DNA of 10,740 nt from an uncultured Selenomonas sp. (GTDB lineage Bacteria; Bacillota; Negativicutes; Selenomonadales; Selenomonadaceae): positions 1 through 10,740 of the forward strand of contig CAMURM010000027.1 of the NCBI GenBank assembly GCA_947097535.1, written 5' to 3'. The notes under the pieces are model-generated. The model was not told where the DNA came from and made no database searches. It worked only from the letters and a program-made list of their open reading frames with translations. Of this stretch, positions 5,293-10,740 are shown piece by piece (within the stretch, counting starts at the first letter, position 1; the number at the start of each line of letters is the position of its first letter). Both the position numbers and the translations under genes were made by a program.

Positions 5293-6105
5293 TCAAGAGG
5301 TGCTCCACGGCCTACGATTCGAAAAAATCAAAATTATATTCAATCCACTTTTTGATGTTATTTTTAATTTTCCATACCCGCATATAGGTAAACGTTTATT
5401 ATTTTTAAACCTACGATCTCGTGAACCATCATTATTTACATATAACCATGTATGTCTTACCACCGTCGTATCTTTCGGAACCCATTCATTTTCTATGAAA
5501 TCAAAATCTTCATATTCGTAACAAATGCCATCATACGATACATCTACCACACGATTGTTAGAGATGATTATGATTTTATCTGGGAAAAACGTAACCGACA
5601 CTTTTTCAGATCGTATAGATAAAACTTTCAGATTTGTAGTGAACGGAAAGGGCGGTTCGGATACGATTCTGCATGGGACAGTCTTCCAAACTGAGCCGGC
5701 ACCAGCTTCATAACGGGATTCAAAAACTTTACTCTTAGATTTTGCCCAAGATATTTTTTGAGACAACTTGACCTTTTCTATATGAGACAATTTTTCCGCA
5801 AATGCATCTTTTTGCAAACTATTCATTTTATACAACAAGTTTACTGCACGATGCTCCTTCATATATAGCCATAACAGCGTGCTGATAACAGGCAGAACTA
5901 AAAGATAGGGACTAATCGGAGCCAAGACCAGCAGTGCAAAACAAGAATATCCGCATATTTCGCAGAAACTCAAATACTTATTGGCTTCCCCAACTATATT
6001 TTTTGATATCACAAGCGTAGCAATATTGGCGGACGATTTCTCGACAACCGCATTCTTGAAAGCTTTTGTATCATAATAATTATCAGCACTATTACGATAT
6101 TTCAT
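5293..6105 (-). CDS. Uncharacterised membrane-anchored protein in an AT-rich island
   Basis: I cannot name this 270-aa protein. Residues 47-81 hold two closely spaced hydrophobic segments, split by PISPY, so it is probably a membrane hairpin. Residues 95-130 are polar and helical. The C-terminal 130 residues look like a compact beta-rich cytoplasmic domain, with SVTFFPDKIIIISNN (170-184), SYDGICYEYED (190-200), VVRHTWLYVNNDGS (215-228) and DRRFKNNKRLPICGYG (230-245). The last two blocks look conserved: I associate similar strings with uncharacterised bacterial proteins but can give no family name. The coding sequence is much richer in A and T than its neighbours, which suggests recent acquisition. 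The ATG at 6105 is preferred over the one at 6111 because it is eight bases from AGAGG rather than two. The last residues, RRPWSTS, look unlike a domain end; losing one base in the A6 run at 5322-5327 would give a different tail ending at 5277. Confidence 0.8.
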   Translation of the reverse strand: MKYRNSADNYYDTKAFKNAVVEKSSANIATLVISKNIVGEANKYLSFCEICGYSCFALLVLAPISPYLLVLPVISTLLWLYMKEHRAVNLLYKMNSLQKDAFAEKLSHIEKVKLSQKISWAKSKSKVFESRYEAGAGSVWKTVPCRIVSEPPFPFTTNLKVLSIRSEKVSVTFFPDKIIIISNNRVVDVSYDGICYEYEDFDFIENEWVPKDTTVVRHTWLYVNNDGSRDRRFKNNKRLPICGYGKLKITSKSGLNIILIFSNRRPWSTS

Positions 6106-6202
6106 CGACATTTCCTCTTTTCTGTCGGTACATCATTCATTCCCAAATAATAATATCCTTCCATAGCAACACATCGACAGCTCCCCTTCCCCATCCATAA
6201 TC

Positions 6203-7351
6203 TCATTTAATGAGTACGCGAATCTTCCCCACGGCGCGCGCAATTTCCCTGGCTATTCTCTCGGCTTCCTCCTGCGTATTCTCCCTGCCGTAGGAGATCC
6301 GCAAGCCTTCCATCGATTCCGTCTCGCTGTATCCCATGGCGAACAGCACATGCGACGGCGCATCTGTGCCTGCACGGCAAGCGGATGCCGCTGAAACACA
6401 GATTCCCTTGAGATCAAGCAAATGAACAAGCGCCTCCCCGCGCACGCCGGGAATGCCGATGTTCAAGATTCCCGGCAGATGCTCCGCACCTGCTCCATGC
6501 ACGCGCACCTCCGGCAATTCCTGCCGCAGAGCCTGCAAAGTGAGCTCCGCAAGTTCCTGCAAGCGAGCAACTTCTCCTTCCATAAATTCCACGCTCTCGG
6601 AAAGAGCCTCGCCCAAGGCAACGATACCTGCCGTATTCTCCGTTCCCGCTCGCAAGCCATGCTCCTGCCCGCCCCCCGAAATAAGAGCAGGAAGCTCCGA
6701 GTCCAACTTTTGGTAGAGGAATCCCGTCCCCTTCATACCATAAAACTTATGACCGGAAGCCGTAAGATACGTTACGCCCAGCTGCGTCACATCGACAGGA
6801 ATATGACCGACCGCCTGCACCGCATCCGTATGGAGCGGTATGCCACGCTCGGCAAGCAATCGCGCCATAGCAGCAATATCCTGCACCGTGCCGACCTCAT
6901 TGTTCGCAAGCATCACGGAAACGAGGCAGGTTTCCTCGCGCAAAGCTGCCGTTACATATTCCGGCAAAACTCTGCCGCCGCATGAAACGGGCAAATAGGT
7001 AATTTCCACACCGCATCGCGCCAACGCCTTGCATGTGGCAAGAACAGAGGCATGCTCCATCGCGCTGACGACGACATGCGCGCATCGCCCTGTCTGCCAT
7101 GCCCGTTCTGCAGCGCCGCGCAAAACTGTATTGTTTCCTTCCGAGCCTCCCGCCGTAAAAATGATCTCCCCACATGCAGCACCTACAGAGTCAGCCACTT
7201 GCTCCCGCGCCCGATCGATGGCTTTGCGAGCCCGCCTGCCGAAAGTGTAGGCGCTCGATGCATTTCCATAGTCTGCCTGCAAAAAAGGCAAAGCAGCGGC
7301 AAGCGCCCGCTTTGATAGAGCTGTTGTTGCCGCATGATCTGCGTAAATCAT
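6203..7351 (-). CDS. Cysteine desulfurase, NifS/IscS type
   Basis: This 382-aa PLP enzyme of aminotransferase class V removes sulfur from L-cysteine, giving alanine and a persulfide on its own cysteine for iron-sulfur clusters or other thio-modifications. Motifs are complete: YADHAATT at the N-terminus, GGSEGNN (68-74), H100 in AMEH stacking on PLP, D176 in HTDAVQ, K202 in SGHKFYG forming the Schiff base, RAGTEN (234-239), and C325 in SAASACRAGTDAPSHVL as the persulfide carrier. Positions agree closely with E. coli IscS (K206, C328). GAGGTG precedes the ATG. The gene follows the BREX terminator directly, and no IscU or IscR gene is in the window, so it is not part of a standard isc operon here. 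It may be a housekeeping enzyme or may feed sulfur to the upstream block. The assignment is firm; the partner is unknown. Confidence 0.95.
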   Translation of the reverse strand: MIYADHAATTALSKRALAAALPFLQADYGNASSAYTFGRRARKAIDRAREQVADSVGAACGEIIFTAGGSEGNNTVLRGAAERAWQTGRCAHVVVSAMEHASVLATCKALARCGVEITYLPVSCGGRVLPEYVTAALREETCLVSVMLANNEVGTVQDIAAMARLLAERGIPLHTDAVQAVGHIPVDVTQLGVTYLTASGHKFYGMKGTGFLYQKLDSELPALISGGGQEHGLRAGTENTAGIVALGEALSESVEFMEGEVARLQELAELTLQALRQELPEVRVHGAGAEHLPGILNIGIPGVRGEALVHLLDLKGICVSAASACRAGTDAPSHVLFAMGYSETESMEGLRISYGRENTQEEAERIAREIARAVGKIRVLIK

Positions 7352-7366
7352 CGCTTATCCCACCTC

Positions 7367-7403
7367 AAAACAACAAGGCGCTTCCCCTGCGGCGGGAAGC
7401 GTC
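7367..7403 (-). terminator. Hairpin terminator after the BREX/Cys4 genes, abutting the desulfurase ribosome binding site
   Basis: On the minus strand CGCTTCCC (7394-7401) pairs with GGGAAGCG (7379-7386) around a seven-base loop. One mismatch and one further G-C pair extend the stem outward. TTGTTGTTTT follows. This T-rich tract runs straight into the GAGGTG of the cysteine desulfurase. Since no good promoter lies between, the hairpin may be a partial terminator or attenuator rather than a full stop. Confidence 0.75.
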
Positions 7404-7417
7404 CTCTCTTTGCTCAT

Positions 7418-7618
7418 CTAAAACAGCGTGCAGCCCTCATCCTTGAATTCTTCCACCTTGTCCCGCAGAAACTCCTCCTCAACTTCAAGGTATTCCGACA
7501 GGCAGGTAAGGCAAAAAAACTCCTTCGCCTCCATATCCAAGAGCTTCCGCGTCAAGCCGATCTCATCCTTCGACAAAGGGCCTCTGCCGCATTCGCGGCA
7601 ATACTTCTTACGCGCCAT
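7418..7618 (-). CDS. 66-aa Cys4 zinc-ribbon-like mini-protein
   Basis: The protein has two cysteine pairs, CREC (7-10) and CLTC (36-39), spaced as in a small zinc ribbon. A charged helical region with many glutamates (44-61) follows, and the last residues are GCTLF with a fifth cysteine, C63. I have an impression of similar short proteins in other Firmicutes ending the same way, but know no function. The ATG at 7618 overlaps the last 11 bases of brxL in another frame, with GTGGG about seven bases before it inside brxL, so translation is probably coupled. The frame extends upstream to an ATG at 7777, but that part is the out-of-frame shadow of brxL. It lies between a BREX gene and a cysteine desulfurase, so a zinc-bound adaptor or a sulfur acceptor are both conceivable. 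Existence is well supported by the motif; the role is open. Confidence 0.82.
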   Translation of the reverse strand: MARKKYCRECGRGPLSKDEIGLTRKLLDMEAKEFFCLTCLSEYLEVEEEFLRDKVEEFKDEGCTLF

Positions 7619-9065
7619 CCTGCATCCCACGCAGTCTGAGCTTCGGCACATCCTTTCCTCTGTACTCGATATCAAGGACGCCCAGCTGTATCCGTATCGT
7701 ATCGCGCATCTTGCTCGCGCGACGCAGACAATATCGCTCAAAATCCTGCCGCTCCACATCATCCACCGTGCGCACATGCGGGAACAAAAGCTTCATGTAC
7801 GCCGTCGCTATGCGCTTGATTGCCTCCGTGTCGCGCGTATCGGCGCCCTCCGGCACCTCCACGATCTCATCGACGATCGCCCGATACGAGAAGTCATCGC
7901 GCAGCTGATGAAGAATCGTTGAGAAGTATTCCGAATTCATCGCCCAGCCTGCAACTTTCAGATCATCCGTCATGCGCGGGATATTCCAGCCCTTAATAAA
8001 GCCGTGGAAACGCTCGATTAAGGCGGACTCATGGAATACCGTCGGCAGCTCCTCGAACATATTGCCATAGCCGTCTTGATCCATGATCTCTTTCTTGATA
8101 TTGCCGCAGAGAATCACACCGGCATCGCCATCGACACGGTGCGTGCCGATGTTGCAGTAGCCATTTTCACAAAAGGACTTGAGTGCGCCGCGCATCTCAT
8201 TCACATCGGGAAAAGTGATCGTCTGCACCTCATCCAACGTCACGAAGTCATTGCCTGCGACAAGCCCATCCTGCCGCCTTGCCACATCGTAGAACATCTT
8301 CGCACGGCTCATCACACCGCCGCTCGCGAGCCAGCCGAAGCGGCTCACACGCCCGAACAAATAAGATTTTCCCGTTCCCTTGGGCGCAAGCTCTATGAGA
8401 TTCAGCCTCTTTTCGGCAAAGGGCAGAAGGCGTGTCAGCATCGTCAGCTTCTCTTCTTCATTTCGGTACCCCGCCGGATTGTAATCGACCGCGCCCAGAA
8501 GCACATCTAGCCATTCCTCCGTCGTGAAATCCCTACGCGCCTCCTTGTAATAATCCAAATCAATCGTATACGGGCAGAAATTCTTAAACGCCACCAGCTT
8601 GATCTTGCCTTTGTCCTGCGGTGACTTTCCCAAGGGCGGGCGATAGCCAAGCTCCACCATGCCCCACGTCTCACGCGCGACAATCAATTCATCCTTGCAC
8701 GACTGCCAGATACCATCCTCGATGATCGTCTCCTTGCTCACGAGCCCGAAATCCGGCAAAGAGAAAGCGACCTCTCCCGTCTTGATGTCAATATCGACGG
8801 AAATCCTCGCCAGGATCTTCACCTGCTCGCGCTCGATGACAATGCGGCTCTTGATCGCTGTCCACACCTCCTTGTTCGGCAGGAATCTATGCACGAAATC
8901 CGCGATCTCTTCCGCATCGAAGGTTCCGTCCGCATCCGCAAAGCGTTTCAAAAGCCAGTCACGCAGGAATGAAGGCAGGCCGAGTGCAGCCAGGAAGCTG
9001 CTCTTCTTCAAATCCTTGTAAACAATCATCTCATCAAAAGCACTCTTGAGCTTTTCAATCACCAA
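7608..9065 (-). CDS. brxL: BREX system Lon-like AAA+ protein BrxL, short form
   Basis: This 485-aa protein is an AAA+ ATPase of the BREX BrxL family. Walker A is APKGTGKS (227-234), Walker B is FVTLDE (274-279), a sensor asparagine sits in ILCGN (318-322), and an arginine-finger region ALIERFHGFIKGW spans 348-360. Before the ATPase core are FVHRFLPNK (58-65) and a predicted beta-rich segment (about 75-140), typical of the family. There is no C-terminal Lon-like protease domain, in contrast to the roughly 690-aa BrxL of type 1 BREX. The length fits the shorter Lon-related family of about 450-480 aa, so it is probably complete. BrxL is a DNA-binding ring protein needed for phage exclusion in some BREX systems. 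No ATG fits: an in-frame stop lies upstream. The start is TTG at 9065 (six bases after GGAAGGGAG) or GTG at 9062. It follows pglZ by 26 bases. Confidence 0.88.
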   Translation of the reverse strand: MVIEKLKSAFDEMIVYKDLKKSSFLAALGLPSFLRDWLLKRFADADGTFDAEEIADFVHRFLPNKEVWTAIKSRIVIEREQVKILARISVDIDIKTGEVAFSLPDFGLVSKETIIEDGIWQSCKDELIVARETWGMVELGYRPPLGKSPQDKGKIKLVAFKNFCPYTIDLDYYKEARRDFTTEEWLDVLLGAVDYNPAGYRNEEEKLTMLTRLLPFAEKRLNLIELAPKGTGKSYLFGRVSRFGWLASGGVMSRAKMFYDVARRQDGLVAGNDFVTLDEVQTITFPDVNEMRGALKSFCENGYCNIGTHRVDGDAGVILCGNIKKEIMDQDGYGNMFEELPTVFHESALIERFHGFIKGWNIPRMTDDLKVAGWAMNSEYFSTILHQLRDDFSYRAIVDEIVEVPEGADTRDTEAIKRIATAYMKLLFPHVRTVDDVERQDFERYCLRRASKMRDTIRIQLGVLDIEYRGKDVPKLRLRGMQDGA

Positions 9066-9091
9066 GCCAGTCTCCCTTCCGATTCATTCAT

Positions 9092-10740
9092 TCAGAAATC
9101 AAAATCATCGTTCATCTTGATGCCCTTGCTCTTTGCATCCATCTCTATTTTCCCCAAGAGCACATCCCCTTCGTACGCCTCAACGATATAGGTTCCGGCA
9201 TGTTTGAGCTCCGGAATCTGCACCGCGAAATGCTGCGCATCCCGCATCTCGCCCGCATAGAACCTGCCTTGCCAGACAATGCCCAGCGACTGAAGCGGCA
9301 CATCGGCGAAAACGACGAATTGCACCCCCGTCTTACGGTCGACCAGCACATCCTCATCCGCCAGACTCACATGAACAGCCGCTCCGTCCGCCTTCTCCAA
9401 CGTGATGAGCGGCACGAGAACCTCTTCGAGAGAAGCGCCGCCATGCACCTCCACACTCGCCTTGCGGCTGCCCTTGAATCTGCCGTAATCGGCGAGCACG
9501 AGATACTCCCCTTCCTCCACCGCAAAGGGCAGATCATGCGCATACCCGGGGAACATGCGGCAGCAGCGTCCCGAATGCTCGCCTCCCGTATCCGTCGGAT
9601 ACTTCTCCTCCTGTTCCCTGCGCACAGCCAGACGTGAGGCGCCGTGGTCGCTCGCGATGACAAACCGGCGGCAGTTCCCCGCCGCGAGCTGTGTCGCAGC
9701 ATGTCCGACCATCTCCTCAATCACAGCGATTTCCTTCGCCAGATGGATCGGATGCTTCTCTTCCGTATAATTATAGCGGCTCGTTTCCCCATGCTTGAGA
9801 TCATCGAGTCGCTGATCCTTCTCCTTACTGCCCTGCCAATGATCGAAAAACGACCGATTCACACGCGTGATCGTCGGCAGCATGGCACGCCCCACCTGCA
9901 CACGAATCCGCAGGCCGCGCTGTTTGGCGCACGACGTGATCAGTCCAAGGTACTCCACGCCGAGCGCATCAAGCCAGAAGAGATGCGCTCCTTCCTGCGG
10001 TATAGATTCAAGCAAAGCCTCCCGCGCCGGCAAATCATTATAAATACGCTCAACGGCAAGCTCCTCCACCTGACGGAGAAAATCTTCTTCGATGCAGTTG
10101 CTGAGCTTCTGTCGCTTGTAAGCGTTGAAATACCGCGTCAGATCCGATGCCCGTGCACAATCCTTGAATACATAATCATCGGCATAAGCGAAAAGCGCCG
10201 GATATATCGCCTGCAAAATCTTGCAGTTCTTCCAATCGTCATATCCTCCGTCTTCATCGCGTGAAAGCGCCGCAAGGATATCCTCACGCTCCACCTCCGT
10301 CCCATCGGTCAGGCGATAAAGGCGCTCTGCACGAATCCTGCGATTTTCAGACACGAAGCTCGCCATCTCCGCATCCGAAAAACCCTTCAAAAGTGCCTTC
10401 CGTTCGCTGTAGAGCGCGGGAAACATTTCATCCTGCAAAGAAATTTCTGCGATGGCATTGACGACAGCAGCGCGGAGACCGCGTGCATCCTCCGCCCGTC
10501 CTGCTGCAAAAGCAAGATAGGGATGCTTCGCAGAGAATGCCTCGCCCGCCAAGCGCAGCACGATGAAATAGAGCCAGCTGTCAAAGTCCGTACGGCTCGC
10601 ACATGCGGAAAACGCCTGTGCCAAATCTCCTTCCAGCCCATGACGTGCCAACACGGCGGACATGTCCCATGCCGCTTCAGAAAGACGCAGGAAAAGCGTC
10701 TGCCAATCCTCCTCCGTACCGAACCGCCGCAGGGCAGAAA
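9092..10740 (-). CDS. pglZ: BREX phosphatase-superfamily protein PglZ, C-terminal part (runs off the right edge)
   Basis: The frame is open to the right edge, and 25 codons precede the first internal ATG at 10663, so 548 residues are visible with no true start. The alkaline-phosphatase-type core is clear. HLFWLDALGVEYLGLI (starting about residue 256 of the visible part) carries the metal-binding Asp. VIASDHGASRLA (about 367-378) carries the second metal site with Asp-His. GGEHSGRCC follows shortly after. The N-terminal part of what is visible is helical and variable. The last 120 residues form a beta-rich tail ending NDDFDF. PglZ is the signature protein of Pgl/BREX defence and interacts with the methyltransferase or other core subunits. 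Full-length proteins are usually about 800-900 aa, so about a third is missing. The order pglZ then brxL matches types 1 and 4. GC content is like the host genes. Confidence 0.9.
   Translation of the reverse strand, partial: SALRRFGTEEDWQTLFLRLSEAAWDMSAVLARHGLEGDLAQAFSACASRTDFDSWLYFIVLRLAGEAFSAKHPYLAFAAGRAEDARGLRAAVVNAIAEISLQDEMFPALYSERKALLKGFSDAEMASFVSENRRIRAERLYRLTDGTEVEREDILAALSRDEDGGYDDWKNCKILQAIYPALFAYADDYVFKDCARASDLTRYFNAYKRQKLSNCIEEDFLRQVEELAVERIYNDLPAREALLESIPQEGAHLFWLDALGVEYLGLITSCAKQRGLRIRVQVGRAMLPTITRVNRSFFDHWQGSKEKDQRLDDLKHGETSRYNYTEEKHPIHLAKEIAVIEEMVGHAATQLAAGNCRRFVIASDHGASRLAVRREQEEKYPTDTGGEHSGRCCRMFPGYAHDLPFAVEEGEYLVLADYGRFKGSRKASVEVHGGASLEEVLVPLITLEKADGAAVHVSLADEDVLVDRKTGVQFVVFADVPLQSLGIVWQGRFYAGEMRDAQHFAVQIPELKHAGTYIVEAYEGDVLLGKIEMDAKSKGIKMNDDFDF

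Noticed and set aside
6121..6180. CTGTCG ... CGACAG inverted pair between the desulfurase and the orphan gene
   Set aside because: The arms are only six bases with about 48 bases between them and no T run, so neither a terminator nor an attachment site is supported.
1..10740. CRISPR arrays, tRNA or rRNA genes, and complete insertion sequences
   Set aside because: I looked for regularly spaced repeats, cloverleaf arms and transposase motifs and saw none.

Overview
The window looks like a bacterial chromosome of the Selenomonas/Centipeda type (Negativicutes). The evidence is GC-rich genes driven by Firmicutes-like TATAAT promoters, purine-rich AGGAGG-type ribosome binding sites, compact GC hairpin terminators, and protein sequences of Firmicutes character. 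The genus is an inference, not a demonstration. Every gene I accept lies on the minus strand, so the window is described below from its right end (upstream) to its left end (downstream).

Right part, 7370-10740: the 3' end of a BREX phage-defence operon. It holds the C-terminal 548 residues of PglZ (the gene runs off the right edge), then a short BrxL AAA+ protein of about 485 aa, then an overlapping 66-aa Cys4 mini-protein, then a hairpin terminator. A NifS/IscS-type cysteine desulfurase (6203-7351) follows directly. A pglZ-brxL ending fits BREX type 1 or type 4. The short BrxL form and the neighbouring sulfur-mobilising enzyme make type 4 (whose BrxP carries a PAPS-reductase domain) attractive, but the deciding genes lie outside the window.

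Middle, 5047-6202: an AT-rich island unlike its surroundings. It contains one orphan gene for a membrane-anchored protein with a conserved but unnamed C-terminal domain. It also contains a 48-bp near-perfect hairpin and a recognisable group II intron 3' end (a 34-nt domain V with a CGC triad, plus domain VI with a branch-point A), with no reverse transcriptase nearby.

Left-centre, 1128-5046: a complete metal-ion ABC transporter operon of the TroABCD/MntABC/ZnuABC family. A strong promoter with a Fur-like palindrome touching its -35 box drives a lipoprotein metal-binding protein. After it come an internal hairpin, the ATPase, a first permease, and a second permease. The second permease carries a C-terminal DtxR/MntR-like winged-helix domain, an arrangement reminiscent of chlamydial YtgCR. 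A textbook terminator ends the operon.

Left end, 1-1100: a class II (self-inhibited) Fic AMP-transferase with its own promoter, then the first 78 codons of a secreted DUF4198-like protein whose predicted mature N-terminus is a histidine. That gene also has its own promoter.

The transporter operon may form an autoregulatory loop in which the substrate-binding protein is made in excess and the permease tail senses or reports metal status. The BREX end, the mini-protein and the desulfurase form a second coherent block whose joint function is the most open question here.
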